NCBI GenBank assembly: GCA_945897915.1
Contig: CAMDGB010000004.1
Span: 1 to 64,000 of the forward strand
DNA: 64,000 bases
Direction: 5' to 3'
Source of the DNA: Chryseobacterium gleum
GTDB taxonomy: Bacteria > Bacteroidota > Bacteroidia > Flavobacteriales > Flavobacteriaceae
In this document: positions 48,935 through 58,646 of the stretch, piece by piece
Position numbering within the stretch: the first letter of the stretch is position 1
Layout: the number at the start of each line of letters is the position of its first letter
The notes under the pieces: generated by a model
Told to the model about the DNA's origin: nothing
Seen by the model: only the letters and a program-made list of their open reading frames with translations
The model's database searches: none
Position numbers and translations under genes: made by a program

Positions 48935-51067
48935 ATGAAAAAAATTATCATTACATCAATAATTTTGATATTTAGCGTACAAATACATTCACAAAATCAA
49001 AAAAACAAAATGAATACAATTCAACAACCAATTGCAAAAATAATTCCAAAAAAATTAGAAAAGCACGGAGATGTAAGAACCGACAATTACTATTGGTTAA
49101 ACGAAAGAGAAAATCCAGAAGTAATTGATTATTTGAATAAAGAAAACGAATATTACCAAAAATCTACTGCGCATACCAAACAATTGCAAGACGATTTGTT
49201 TGCTGAAATGAAATCCAGAATTAAAGAAGACGACAGTACAGTGCCATATTTTTATAACGAATATTGGTACATCACGCGGTTTGAAACGGGTAAGGATTAT
49301 CCAATTTATGCAAGAAAAAAAGGAAGTTTAGATGCCAAAGAAGAAATTTTATTTGATTGCAATGAAATGGCAAAAGGACAATCCTATTTCAATTTAAACG
49401 GCATGAGTGTGAGTGGCGACAACAAATTAGTAGCTTTTGGATTAGATTTGGTTTCAAGAAGACAATATACCATTCAAATTAAAAACCTAGAAACAGGTGA
49501 AATTCTTTCAGACAAAATTGAAAATACAACAGGCGGTTCTAGCTGGTCAACCGACAACAAAACGCTTTTTTATACCGGAAAAGACGCACAAACCTTACGT
49601 TCTGATAAAATTTTCAAACATAAATTAGGCACAAATGCATCCGAAGACGTTTTAGTTTTTCACGAAAAAGACGATACTTACAATACGTTTGTGTATAAAG
49701 AAAAATCAAAAAAATACATCATAATTGGTTCTGGAAGTACTCTTACAACCGAATATCAAATCTTAGAAGCAAGTAATCCTGATGGACAATTCAGAGTATT
49801 TCAACCCAGAACACGTGGTTTAGAATATGCTATTTCTTTCTATAAAGATAAATTTTTCATCTTAACGAATGCCGATAAAGCGACTAATTTCAAATTAATG
49901 ACTTCGCCTGAAAATACTACAGGAAAAGAAAATTGGTCCGATTTAATTCCGCATAGAAAAGAAGTTTTATTGGAAGGTATAGAGATTTTTAAAAACTATT
50001 TAGTCGTGGAAGAACGTTCAAACGGATTAAATAAAATTCAAATTAAACCTTGGGATGGTTCTGGCGATTATTATTTGCCCTTCGATAGCGAAACGTATAC
50101 GTGCTACACCACTTCTAATGTTGATTTCAATACCGATATTTTACGTTATGGTTATCAATCTATGGCCACGCCTTCTTCAGTGATAGATTTCAATATGAAA
50201 ACAAAAGAAAAAACCATCTTGAAAGAGCAAGCCGTTTTAGGTGGAAAGTTTGACAAAAATAATTATATTGAAGAAAGAATTTGGGCTACTGCAAAAGACG
50301 GAACAAAAATCCCTATGAGTATTGTGTATAAAAAAGGCATCAAAAAAGATGGTGAAAATCCTTTGCTACAATATGCTTATGGTTCATACGGTTCTTCAAT
50401 GGATCCTTATTTTTCAAGTACTAGATTGAGTTTAATGGACAGAGGATTCATCTACGTTATTGCACACATTAGAGGTGGAGAAGATTTGGGAAGAGAATGG
50501 TACGAAAATGGAAAATTATTAAAAAAGAAAAACACATTTACGGATTTTATCGATTGTAGTAAGTTCTTAATCTCAGAAAAATATACTACTGCAGCACATT
50601 TATATGCCGAAGGTGGTTCTGCTGGTGGTTTATTAATGGGTGCAATAGTCAATTTGGCTCCAGAATTATACAATGGTGTCATTGCACAAGTGCCTTTTGT
50701 AGACGTGATTACAACCATGCTTGATGACACTATCCCATTGACAACAGGAGAATACGACGAATGGGGAAATCCGAATGAAAAAAAATATTATGATTACATG
50801 CTATCGTATTCGCCTTACGATCAAGTAAAAGCACAAGCTTATCCAAATATGTATGTGTCAACAGGTTTACACGATTCGCAAGTGCAATATTTCGAACCTG
50901 CAAAATGGGTTGCAAAATTAAGAGTTTTGAAAACCAACAAGAATCAATTGTTTTTAGACACAAATATGGATGCCGGACACGGAGGAGCTTCAGGTAGATT
51001 TGAAGCATTAAAAGAATTAGCCAAAGAGTTTGCTTTCTTGTTTGATTTAGAAAACATTAAAAAATAA
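48935..51067 (+). CDS. S9 family prolyl oligopeptidase / oligopeptidase B
   Basis: This 710-residue serine peptidase starts with signal peptide MKKIIITSIILIFSVQIHSQ. A propeller domain (about 50-420) precedes a C-terminal alpha/beta-hydrolase with nucleophile motif AEGGSAGGLLMGAIVNLAPELYNG, the region DEWGNPNEKKYYDYMLSYSPYDQV, and catalytic His in MDAGHGGASGRFEALKE. It resembles oligopeptidase B. It is probably exported to the periplasm. It lies 24 nt after the glutaminyl cyclase gene and 56 nt before the PLP enzyme, and may be co-transcribed. Confidence 0.93.
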   Translation: MKKIIITSIILIFSVQIHSQNQKNKMNTIQQPIAKIIPKKLEKHGDVRTDNYYWLNERENPEVIDYLNKENEYYQKSTAHTKQLQDDLFAEMKSRIKEDDSTVPYFYNEYWYITRFETGKDYPIYARKKGSLDAKEEILFDCNEMAKGQSYFNLNGMSVSGDNKLVAFGLDLVSRRQYTIQIKNLETGEILSDKIENTTGGSSWSTDNKTLFYTGKDAQTLRSDKIFKHKLGTNASEDVLVFHEKDDTYNTFVYKEKSKKYIIIGSGSTLTTEYQILEASNPDGQFRVFQPRTRGLEYAISFYKDKFFILTNADKATNFKLMTSPENTTGKENWSDLIPHRKEVLLEGIEIFKNYLVVEERSNGLNKIQIKPWDGSGDYYLPFDSETYTCYTTSNVDFNTDILRYGYQSMATPSSVIDFNMKTKEKTILKEQAVLGGKFDKNNYIEERIWATAKDGTKIPMSIVYKKGIKKDGENPLLQYAYGSYGSSMDPYFSSTRLSLMDRGFIYVIAHIRGGEDLGREWYENGKLLKKKNTFTDFIDCSKFLISEKYTTAAHLYAEGGSAGGLLMGAIVNLAPELYNGVIAQVPFVDVITTMLDDTIPLTTGEYDEWGNPNEKKYYDYMLSYSPYDQVKAQAYPNMYVSTGLHDSQVQYFEPAKWVAKLRVLKTNKNQLFLDTNMDAGHGGASGRFEALKELAKEFAFLFDLENIKK

Positions 51068-51123
51068 ATTATTGAAAAGTTTTGTTTGTCAATTTGAACA
51101 ACTTTAAATACATAATATTGAAA

Positions 51124-52173
51124 ATGAAAAATGAAATAAACGCCTACAACAATGTTTTGGAATTAGTTGGAAACACGCCAATTATAAAATTGAATAAAAT
51201 TGTAGCTGGATTAACTGGAAATTTTTATGCTAAAATGGAAGCTTTTAATCCAGGACATTCATCTAAAGACAGAATTGCTTTACATATTATAAATTGCGCT
51301 GAAGAAAAAGGAATTTTAAAACCTGGAGCAACTATAGTAGAAACAACTTCTGGAAATACCGGTTTTAGTTTGGCTATGATAAGTATTATTAAAGGATATA
51401 AGTGCATCTTGGCAGTGAGTGATAAATCGTCGCCAGACAAAATTGACATGCTAAAAAGCATGGGTGCAAAAGTATTTGTTTGCCCCGCTAATGTAGCAGC
51501 TAACGATCCGCGGAGTTATTATGAAGTAGCTAAAAAAATTCATGAAGAAACGCCAAATTCTATTTACATCAATCAATACTTTAATGATCTAAACATTGAG
51601 GCACATTATTGCAGTACAGGAAAAGAAATTTGGGATCAAACAAATGGATTGGTGACTCATGTTGTGGTTTGCAGTGGGACAGGTGGTACTATTTCTGGTA
51701 TAGGAAGATATCTAAAAGAAAAAAAACCGTCTATAAAAGTTTTAGGAGTAGATGCTTATGGTTCTGCTATAAAAAAATACCACGAAACCAAAGAATTTGA
51801 CGAAAAAGAAATTTATTCTTACAAAATTGAAGGTTTGGGTAAAAACTTAATTCCAACAGCTACCGATTTTGATATTATTGATAAATATATAAAAGTTACC
51901 GATAAGGAAAGTGCTCTTATGGCAAGAGAAATATCGAAAACAGAAGGTTTATTTGTAGGATATACATCTGGCGCTGCATTTCAAGCAGTAAAACAATATG
52001 CTGCTTTAGGTGAATTTAACGAAGATAGTAATGTAGTCATTGTTTTTCCAGACCACGGTTCCCGTTATATGAGTAAAATTTATTGTGATGAATGGATGCA
52101 AGAACAAGGTTTTTTAGATGCGGAAAACATTGATGATTCAATGAAAATTGAAGTAATAAATAAGTTTATTTAA
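51124..52173 (+). CDS. PLP-dependent cysteine synthase family protein
   Basis: This 349-residue fold-type II PLP enzyme has PLP-lysine motif [14 protein letters not shown] (about K48), substrate loop [14 protein letters not shown] and [20 protein letters not shown]. It is a paralogue of the enzyme at 31462, sharing VxGxDxYGSxxKKYHET, but it lacks the CBS domains. It probably makes cysteine or cystathionine; the exact substrate is uncertain. The start is set at ATG 51124 ([19 protein letters not shown]). The gene runs in the same direction as the S9 peptidase upstream. Confidence 0.9.
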   Translation: MKNEINAYNNVLELVGNTPIIKLNKIVAGLTGNFYAKMEAFNPGHSSKDRIALHIINCAEEKGILKPGATIVETTSGNTGFSLAMISIIKGYKCILAVSDKSSPDKIDMLKSMGAKVFVCPANVAANDPRSYYEVAKKIHEETPNSIYINQYFNDLNIEAHYCSTGKEIWDQTNGLVTHVVVCSGTGGTISGIGRYLKEKKPSIKVLGVDAYGSAIKKYHETKEFDEKEIYSYKIEGLGKNLIPTATDFDIIDKYIKVTDKESALMAREISKTEGLFVGYTSGAAFQAVKQYAALGEFNEDSNVVIVFPDHGSRYMSKIYCDEWMQEQGFLDAENIDDSMKIEVINKFI

Positions 52174-52215
52174 AATAAAAAGCACCCTAAAAAAATAATT
52201 ATTTGTAAAAAAGGC

Positions 52216-52244
52216 TTTGATATTGAAAATATTTTTTAATTTTG
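52216..52244 (+). promoter_or_regulatory. Promoter of the small secreted protein gene (TTTG-N17-TAATTTTG)
   Basis: TTTG at 52216-52219, a 17-nt spacer and TAATTTTG at 52237-52244 lie 24 nt before the ATG. The spacing is slightly shorter than the 19 nt seen at lysS. Confidence 0.65.
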
Positions 52245-52268
52245 ATAAAACAATTAAAAAAAATAACA

Positions 52269-52598
52269 ATGAAAAATTTATTAGGCGCTCTTGTTTTGAT
52301 TTTAGCTTTCACAGTAAATGCTAATGCTCAAGAAACATTTAAAAAAGTAGACGAGAAAATTGAAGCTAAAAATAATATGTCGGCCCTTGCTGAAGCAATA
52401 ACCGTAGAAGGAACTTTAAGCGAAGATTTAACAAGATTATTTGAATACAAATTCAGAAATTTAAACGAAAATCTTTCAGCTGAAAGAAAAGTTGAATTAG
52501 CAAGAGTAATTGAAGCAAAATTAAGAGCTACACTTTCTCAAACACAAATGGAAAGTATTGAAAGTAAACAAGGTTTGTTGAAAATATTAACAAACTAA
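52269..52598 (+). CDS. Small secreted protein of unknown function
   Basis: This 109-residue protein starts with a clear signal peptide, MKNLLGALVLILAFTVNANAQ. The mature part is helical and charged (ETFKKVDEKIEAKNNMSALAEAITVEGTLSEDLTRLFEYKFRNLNENLSAERKVELARVIEAKLRATLSQTQMESIESKQGLLKILTN). I recognise no domain. The start is set at ATG 52269 rather than the track start. It has its own promoter and a strong bidirectional terminator, so it is an independent unit, probably periplasmic. Confidence 0.8.
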   Translation: MKNLLGALVLILAFTVNANAQETFKKVDEKIEAKNNMSALAEAITVEGTLSEDLTRLFEYKFRNLNENLSAERKVELARVIEAKLRATLSQTQMESIESKQGLLKILTN

Positions 52599-52614
52599 AA
52601 ATAAATTACTTTTT

Positions 52615-52650
52615 AAAAAGCCCGTTTAGTATACTAAACGGGCTTTTTTT
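52615..52650. terminator. Bidirectional terminator before hemL
   Basis: The near-perfect palindrome AAAAAGCCCGTTTAGTATACTAAACGGGCTTTTTT serves the small secreted protein gene (+) and hemL (-). It touches the hemL stop codon. Confidence 0.93.
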
Positions 52651-53935
52651 ATAATATTTTTGCCACTTCTTGAATTGACTGAATCGTATAATCTAAATCT
52701 TCATAGCATAAAGCATCGGTAATAAACCACGTTTCATATGCTGAGGGGGCAATATAAATGCCGCGTTTCAATAATTCATGAAAGAATTTCTTAAATCTTT
52801 CGTTATCTCCATTTTTTGCAGTTTCAAAATCATATACTTCATTTTTATCAAAATGCACTGAAATCATTGACCCGACTCTGTTTGTAGTAAACTCAATATT
52901 ATTTTCCGACAAAACTCTTTGGATTCCCTTTTCTAAATAAGCCGTTTTGTCTTCTAATCTATTAAAAATTTCAGGGTCTGAATTTAATTCCAACAGCATT
53001 TGATACCCTGCCGCCATAGCTAACGGGTTTCCAGATAACGTTCCAGCTTGATAAACAGGACCTATTGGCGACAACAAGTTCATAATTTCATTTCTTGCTG
53101 CAAAAGCGCCTACTGGCAAACCTCCGCCAATTACTTTGCCAAAACAAACAATATCAGCCGCAACTTTATACAATTCTTGTGCACCACCTTTTGAAAGACG
53201 AAAACCCGTCATAACTTCATCAAAAACCAACAATGCTCCATTTTCTTCACAAAGTTGCTTTAAACCTGATAAAAAACCATCTTTTGGAGGGATACACCCC
53301 ATATTTCCTGCAACAGGTTCTACAATAATTGCAGCAATTTCATTTTTATTAGCATCAAAAAGAGCTTTTACATTTTCTAAATTATTGTAGTTTGCTAATA
53401 AAGTATCTTTTGCTGTGCCAGCTGTTACACCAGGACTATTAGGTACTCCAAACGTACTTAATCCACTTCCTGCAGCAATTAAAAACGAATCGGAATGACC
53501 ATGATAACATCCTGAAAATTTTATTATTTTATCACGTTTTGTGTAGCCTCGCGCCAAGCGAATTGCACTCATACATGCTTCTGTACCCGAATTAACGAAA
53601 CGAATTTTATCAATATTTGGAACCATTGAAATGGCCAATTGAGCAATTTTTGTTTCTAACTCTGTTGGCGCGCCAAAAGAGGTGCCTTTTTTTGCTTTTT
53701 CAATAATAGCTTGTACAACTGGCTCGTGTGCATGACCTAAAATCATAGGTCCCCAGGAATTAATATAGTCTATGTATCTATTTCCATCTTCATCATATAA
53801 ATAGGCACCTTTTGCTTCTTTTATAAAAATAGGAAAACCTCCAACACCTTTAAATGCTCTGACTGGAGAATTAACTCCACCTGGAATCACTTCATTAGCT
53901 TCAACGAACAACTCACTGCTTCTTTGATATAACAT
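52649..53935 (-). CDS. hemL: Glutamate-1-semialdehyde 2,1-aminomutase
   Basis: This 428-residue class III aminotransferase converts glutamate-1-semialdehyde to 5-aminolevulinate in C5 tetrapyrrole synthesis. Features are [46 protein letters not shown] and the PLP lysine in [17 protein letters not shown] (about K267). Length is normal. Its ATG overlaps the stop of the upstream LysM gene by one base (TAATG), so it is the last gene of a coupled three-gene operon. Confidence 0.96.
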   Translation of the reverse strand: MLYQRSSELFVEANEVIPGGVNSPVRAFKGVGGFPIFIKEAKGAYLYDEDGNRYIDYINSWGPMILGHAHEPVVQAIIEKAKKGTSFGAPTELETKIAQLAISMVPNIDKIRFVNSGTEACMSAIRLARGYTKRDKIIKFSGCYHGHSDSFLIAAGSGLSTFGVPNSPGVTAGTAKDTLLANYNNLENVKALFDANKNEIAAIIVEPVAGNMGCIPPKDGFLSGLKQLCEENGALLVFDEVMTGFRLSKGGAQELYKVAADIVCFGKVIGGGLPVGAFAARNEIMNLLSPIGPVYQAGTLSGNPLAMAAGYQMLLELNSDPEIFNRLEDKTAYLEKGIQRVLSENNIEFTTNRVGSMISVHFDKNEVYDFETAKNGDNERFKKFFHELLKRGIYIAPSAYETWFITDALCYEDLDYTIQSIQEVAKIL

Positions 53936-54780
53936 TACTTTTTTACTATTAATTTTTGACCGATTGAAATTCCAGATTCTGAAATACTATTTAAACTTTT
54001 TAACTCATCAACAGAAATATTATATTTTTTTGACAATGAATATAAAGTATCTCCTTTTTCAACGATATGTTCATTAGAAGTTTGGGCAACAACTCTTGGT
54101 TTAGGTACAAAATTTCTTCCCAAAACTTCGTTGTCAATTTTATATAATTCGTAGCGTTCAATAATACCAATTAATTTTGATGGATATAGCGTATCTGTTG
54201 CGTAACCTGCTTGTTTTAAACCATTTGCCCACGATTCATAATCGCCTTTGTCTAGTTTAAACAAACTTTCATAACGTTTTCTAGAAGATAAAAAAGCAGA
54301 ATGATCTTTATACGATTCTGTTGGGTCTTTATATTTTCTAAAACACTCTTGTTCAGCGTCGTCATCATATTTTACAGATTCACCAGTCCAACCTGTGTGA
54401 CATTTTATTCCGAAATGATTGTTCGCTTCTTTGGCTAAAGATCCAAAACCTGCTCCTGATTCTAAAATACCCTGTGCCATAGTGATACTTGCGGGAATAC
54501 CATGAACCTTCATGTTGTTTTTAGAAGTTTCTTTAAAATCTTCAATATATTTTTTCACATCTTCTGTAGTCGCTTTTACTTTTGATGTTGCCACTAAAAT
54601 TTCACTTCCAGAAGGATTTTCTTTAGTAGGCGATTTTGTAACAGACGTTGATTTTTCAGTTGACTTCCTAGCTACAGGATAACTTTTATTACTTGATTTC
54701 TTTTTTGATGTGAGAATTTTAGAGCCCCCACAACTTGTTAAAAGAATCGCAAAAAAAAGTGTTAAAATTTTATTCATCAT
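53935..54780 (-). CDS. Glucosaminidase-LysM cell wall lipoprotein
   Basis: This 281-residue protein has a lipoprotein signal ([21 protein letters not shown]). A Ser/Lys/Thr-rich linker (20-70) is followed by a glucosaminidase (FlgJ/LytG-like) domain (about 95-220): [74 protein letters not shown]-terminal LysM domain ([28 protein letters not shown]) binds peptidoglycan. It probably cleaves peptidoglycan glycan chains. The first ATG overlaps the upstream stop by four bases (ATGA). Confidence 0.9.
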   Translation of the reverse strand: MMNKILTLFFAILLTSCGGSKILTSKKKSSNKSYPVARKSTEKSTSVTKSPTKENPSGSEILVATSKVKATTEDVKKYIEDFKETSKNNMKVHGIPASITMAQGILESGAGFGSLAKEANNHFGIKCHTGWTGESVKYDDDAEQECFRKYKDPTESYKDHSAFLSSRKRYESLFKLDKGDYESWANGLKQAGYATDTLYPSKLIGIIERYELYKIDNEVLGRNFVPKPRVVAQTSNEHIVEKGDTLYSLSKKYNISVDELKSLNSISESGISIGQKLIVKK

Positions 54781-55676
54781 ATCATTATCTTTGTTTTTCC
54801 TAATTTTTCTAATTTCATATTCATACCTGCAATACCCTGTAAACCACCTGTATGGATGGCTAAAATCTTTGATTTTGGAGGAAAATAACTATTTTGTATT
54901 AAATCAAAAATGCCAAACATCATTTTTCCGGTGTAAATTGGATCTAAAGGAATAGCGTGTTCTAAATAAAATGAATTCATAAATTCAATTAACTCATTTG
55001 TTACTTTTCCATAACCTCCAAAATGATACTCACAATTTACAGACCAATTATTTTGAGTTGCAAATTTAGTAATATCATTTTGTAAAAAATCACCTTTTAA
55101 GGAAGAAAATCCAATAATATTTTGGTTGAAACTAGAACTATTAATAATTCCAGAAATTGTACCACCAGTTCCTATTGATGAACAAATATGTGTAAACTCA
55201 AAATCTCCATCAGATAAAATTTCTTCACAACCTTTTATAGCTAATTCATTTGTCCCGCCTTCTGGTAGCAAATAAAAATCACCAAATTGAGATTGCAATT
55301 CCTCTATAAATTTAGGCGTATCTTTTAACCTATATTTTTCTCTCGAAACAAAAAAAAATTTCATTCCTAATTGTTTCGCGACTGCTAAACTTGGGTTTTC
55401 ACTTATTTTTTCTTGTAATTCTTCGCCTCTAATTATTCCAATAGTTTCAAAACCAAATTCTTTTCCTGCGCCTGCTACGGCCACAATATGATTAGAAAAA
55501 GCCCCTCCAAACGTTAGTAAAATCTTTTTGGTCTGGTGTTTGGCAGCACTTAAATTGTATTTTAATTTTCTGAATTTATTTCCAGAAATTATGGGATGCA
55601 ATTCATCTTCTCTTTTGATAAAAAGCTCAATTCCATTAGGAAAATGCATTGCTATTTTTTGGTTGCTTGATTTCAT
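54777..55676 (-). CDS. PLP-dependent deaminase (ACC deaminase/D-cysteine desulfhydrase family)
   Basis: This 299-residue fold-type II PLP enzyme has IKREDELHPIISGNKFRKLKYNL, with the PLP lysine in GNKFRK, and [39 protein letters not shown] and AIHTGGLQGIAG. Family members are D-cysteine desulfhydrase or 1-aminocyclopropane-1-carboxylate deaminase; which reaction applies here cannot be told. Bacteroidetes copies are often annotated only at this family level. It is first of the operon with the LysM lipoprotein and hemL; the three overlap in their start/stop codons. Confidence 0.85.
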   Translation of the reverse strand: MKSSNQKIAMHFPNGIELFIKREDELHPIISGNKFRKLKYNLSAAKHQTKKILLTFGGAFSNHIVAVAGAGKEFGFETIGIIRGEELQEKISENPSLAVAKQLGMKFFFVSREKYRLKDTPKFIEELQSQFGDFYLLPEGGTNELAIKGCEEILSDGDFEFTHICSSIGTGGTISGIINSSSFNQNIIGFSSLKGDFLQNDITKFATQNNWSVNCEYHFGGYGKVTNELIEFMNSFYLEHAIPLDPIYTGKMMFGIFDLIQNSYFPPKSKILAIHTGGLQGIAGMNMKLEKLGKTKIMI

Positions 55677-55744
55677 AAATAAAAAATAATTGTTTCGCTA
55701 CTTAAATATTTTAAAACTAATACAATCATTTGCTGCAAAGTTCC

Positions 55745-55752
55745 TAAATTTG
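55745..55752 (+). promoter_or_regulatory. DUF5522 promoter -7 element (TAAATTTG)
   Basis: A perfect TAnnTTTG ends five bases before the ATG at 55758. No -33 at the right distance was seen. Confidence 0.5.
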
Positions 55753-55757
55753 CGATT

Positions 55758-55934
55758 ATGAACAATGAAATAAATCCAAAAAATTTAAAAGAAGGAGAAG
55801 ATTTTTATTTTACTCCAGAAGGATATAAATGTTTTACAGAAAAGCATCACCTAAAACGAGGCTATTGCTGCAAAAGTGGTTGCCGACATTGTCCATATGG
55901 TTACGATAAAAAAACAGGGACAAATAAAAAATAG
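55758..55934 (+). CDS. DUF5522 small cysteine-rich protein
   Basis: This 58-residue ORF is absent from the ORF track because it is short. It starts at ATG 55758, ends with TAG, and reads MNNEINPKNLKEGEDFYFTP, then EGYKCFTEKHHLKRGYCC, KSGCRHCPYGYDKKTG. The conserved GYCCKSGCRHCPYG with five cysteines matches the DUF5522 family, which likely binds metal. Function is unknown. It lies alone between the PLP-enzyme operon and hutU. Confidence 0.85.
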   Translation: MNNEINPKNLKEGEDFYFTPEGYKCFTEKHHLKRGYCCKSGCRHCPYGYDKKTGTNKK

Positions 55935-55997
55935 CTTTTAGATAAACGATAATCAAACATTAATTTCTGAATATCTAAAAATTCAAAATTTAATAAA

Positions 55998-57977
55998 ATG
56001 ACTTTTAAAGAACAAATACAGCAAGGAATTCCAGATATTTTACCACCACAAAAACCGTATGACGTTGCTATAAATCATGCACCAAAGCGAAAAGAGATTC
56101 TTTCACCAGAAGAAAAAAAATTGGCTTTAAAAAACGCTTTACGCTATTTTGATGCCAAACATCATGCAACTTTGCTTCCTGAATTTAGAGCCGAATTGGA
56201 AAAATATGGCCGTATTTATATGTATCGTTTCCGTCCAGATTACGAGATGAAAGCCAGACCTATTTCTGAATATCCAGGAAATTCAGAGCAAGCCAATGCT
56301 ATTATGTTGATGATACAAAATAATTTAGATTATGCAGTAGCACAACATCCTCATGAATTAATTACATATGGAGGAAATGGTGCGGTTTTTCAAAATTGGG
56401 CACAATATTTACTTACTATGAAATATTTGTCTGAAATGACAGATGAACAAACATTATCTATGTATTCTGGTCATCCAATGGGATTATTTCCTTCTCATAA
56501 AGAGGCACCAAGGGTAGTTGTTACCAACGGAATGGTTATACCAAACTACTCTAAAACAGATGATTTGGAAAGAATGAATGCGTTAGGTGTGTCGCAATAC
56601 GGACAAATGACTGCAGGAAGTTATATGTATATTGGACCTCAAGGCATTGTTCATGGAACTACTATTACAGTTTTAAATGGTTTTCGGAAAATAAAAAAAT
56701 CACCAAAAGGAGGTTTATTCGTAACTTCTGGATTAGGTGGTATGTCTGGGGCGCAACCAAAAGCTGGAAATATAGCAGGTTGTGTAACTGTTTGTGCGGA
56801 AGTAAATCCTAAAATTACGAATATTCGTCATTCGCAAGGATGGATAAACGAAGTAATTGACGATATTACGCTTTTAGTAGGCAGAGTTAGAAAAGCATTG
56901 GAAACTAAAGAAGTAGTTTCTATTGCTTATTTAGGAAATATAGTAGATGTTTGGGAACGATTTGATGAAGAAAATTTACATATCGATTTAGGTTCTGACC
57001 AAACTTCGCTCCACAATCCTTGGGCAGGTGGCTACTACCCTATCGGATTTTCATTTGACGAGTCTAATGAAATGATGGCCAACAATCCTGAAAAATTTAA
57101 AGAAGAAGTACAAAAAACATTGCGTCGTCATGCATTGGCAATTAATAAACATACTGAAAAAGGTACTTATTTTTTCGACTATGGAAATGCATTTTTATTA
57201 GAAGCCTCAAGAGCTGGAGCGGATGTGTTTGCAGATAATCATATCGATTTTAAATACAATAGTTACGTACAAGACATTATGGGTCCAATGTGTTTTGATT
57301 ATGGATTTGGCCCTTTTCGTTGGGTTTGCGCTTCTGGAAATCCAGAAGATTTAGCCAAAACAGATAAAATCGCATGTGCCGTTTTAGAAGAAATGATGAA
57401 AACTTCTCCAGAAGAAATTCAGCAACAAATGGCCGATAATATTCAGTGGATAAAAGGCGCTCAAGAGAACAAATTAGTTGTAGGATCGCAAGCTCGTATT
57501 TTATACGCTGACTCTGAAGGACGGATAAAAATCGCCGAAGCATTCAATCAAGCTATAGCTCGTGGCGATATTGGAATGATAATTTTAGGTAGAGACCATC
57601 ATGATGTTTCTGGCACCGATTCGCCATACAGAGAAACGTCTAATATTTATGACGGCTCGCGTTTCACAGCAGATATGGCCATTCAGAATGTAATTGGTGA
57701 CAGTTTCCGAGGAGCCACTTGGGTTTCTATTCATAACGGAGGTGGTGTTGGCTGGGGCGAAGTCATAAACGGTGGTTTTGGCATGCTTCTTGATGGAACT
57801 AAAGAAGCATCTAAACGTTTAGAAATGATGCTGTTTTGGGATGTAAACAACGGAATATCCAGAAGAAATTGGGCACGTAATGAAGGTGCAATATTTGCCA
57901 TAAAACGCGCAATGGAAGCACAACCTTTATTAAAAGTTACACTTCCAAACCTAGTCGACGAAAATTTATTAAACTAA
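55998..57977 (+). CDS. hutU: Urocanate hydratase
   Basis: This 659-residue NAD-dependent urocanase is larger than the roughly 555 residues of proteobacterial enzymes, in the size class I recall for Bacteroidetes. It shows YSGHPMGLFPSHKEAPRVVVTNGMVIP, the NAD-binding motif GLGGMSGAQPKAGNIAG, FGPFRWVCASG with the conserved Cys, and GRDHHDVSGTDSPYRETSNIYDGSRFTADMAIQNVIGD. It converts urocanate to imidazolone propionate in histidine degradation. No hutH, hutI or hutG is in this window, so the pathway genes are dispersed or elsewhere. Confidence 0.95.
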   Translation: MTFKEQIQQGIPDILPPQKPYDVAINHAPKRKEILSPEEKKLALKNALRYFDAKHHATLLPEFRAELEKYGRIYMYRFRPDYEMKARPISEYPGNSEQANAIMLMIQNNLDYAVAQHPHELITYGGNGAVFQNWAQYLLTMKYLSEMTDEQTLSMYSGHPMGLFPSHKEAPRVVVTNGMVIPNYSKTDDLERMNALGVSQYGQMTAGSYMYIGPQGIVHGTTITVLNGFRKIKKSPKGGLFVTSGLGGMSGAQPKAGNIAGCVTVCAEVNPKITNIRHSQGWINEVIDDITLLVGRVRKALETKEVVSIAYLGNIVDVWERFDEENLHIDLGSDQTSLHNPWAGGYYPIGFSFDESNEMMANNPEKFKEEVQKTLRRHALAINKHTEKGTYFFDYGNAFLLEASRAGADVFADNHIDFKYNSYVQDIMGPMCFDYGFGPFRWVCASGNPEDLAKTDKIACAVLEEMMKTSPEEIQQQMADNIQWIKGAQENKLVVGSQARILYADSEGRIKIAEAFNQAIARGDIGMIILGRDHHDVSGTDSPYRETSNIYDGSRFTADMAIQNVIGDSFRGATWVSIHNGGGVGWGEVINGGFGMLLDGTKEASKRLEMMLFWDVNNGISRRNWARNEGAIFAIKRAMEAQPLLKVTLPNLVDENLLN

Positions 57978-57987
57978 ATATTATAAT

Positions 57988-58518
57988 ATGAAATTAATTA
58001 AACTACTTTCGGTTTTAGGATTTTTTATCCTTACTTCTTGTTCATCTGTATATGTAAATACAGATTATGACAAAAAGGCAAATTTTGAAAACTACAAAAC
58101 TTATGCTTATAATAAAATTAGCATAGATAAATTAGAAATTTCAGATTTAGACAAAAAACGTATTTTGTATGCACTTGACGCTGCCATGCCTACAAAAGGA
58201 TTCTCAAAATCTGAAAATCCAGATGTATTAATCAATATTTTTACCAAAGAACGAGAACGTGTTAACGTATATAACAACATGGGCTGGGGTCCAGGTTGGG
58301 GCTGGGGAATGGGCTGGGGAATGGGAATGGGCTTCACGCAAACAACCACAACTCCGGAAGGCACTTTGTACATTGATATTGTTGATGCTAAAACAAAAGA
58401 ATTAGTATGGCAAGGAATTGGAACGGGTTATTTAACCACAAACTTTGAAAAAAAAGACGAAAGAATTGCTGAATTTGTTTCAAAAATTTTAGAAAAATAT
58501 CCGCCAATTGTAAAATAG
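57988..58518 (+). CDS. DUF4136 lipoprotein with Gly-Trp-Met tract
   Basis: This 176-residue lipoprotein has MKLIKLLSVLGFFILTSCSSVYV with Cys18. The DUF4136 body contains VNTDYDKKANFENYKTYAYNKISID and SENPDVLINIFTKERERVNVY. It has an unusual stretch NNMGWGPGWGWGMGWGMGMGF (about residues 97-116), then GTLYIDIVDAKTKELVWQGIGTGYL. The family is envelope-associated with unknown function. It follows hutU by 10 nt but is probably not functionally linked. Confidence 0.85.
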   Translation: MKLIKLLSVLGFFILTSCSSVYVNTDYDKKANFENYKTYAYNKISIDKLEISDLDKKRILYALDAAMPTKGFSKSENPDVLINIFTKERERVNVYNNMGWGPGWGWGMGWGMGMGFTQTTTTPEGTLYIDIVDAKTKELVWQGIGTGYLTTNFEKKDERIAEFVSKILEKYPPIVK

Positions 58519-58534
58519 GCACATTATTATAATT

Positions 58535-58576
58535 AAAAAAATCCTGATTCGTTTGATAAACTGTCAGGATTTTTTA
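58535..58576 (+). terminator. Terminator after the DUF4136 gene
   Basis: The stem AAATCCTGA/TCAGGATTT has a 16-nt loop and a T-run (TTTTTTA). It is weaker than the others because of the long loop. Confidence 0.7.
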
Positions 58577-58646
58577 TTTGTATGACAAAAATCATAATTT
58601 GATTTAAAATTTATTGTAATTTTACTGAAACATCACAAACACCATT

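Noticed and set aside
52649-55676. Three-gene overlap operon as a novel functional system
   Set aside because: The genes (PLP enzyme, LysM lipoprotein, hemL) are ordinary families. Overlap suggests co-translation but nothing shows a shared function.
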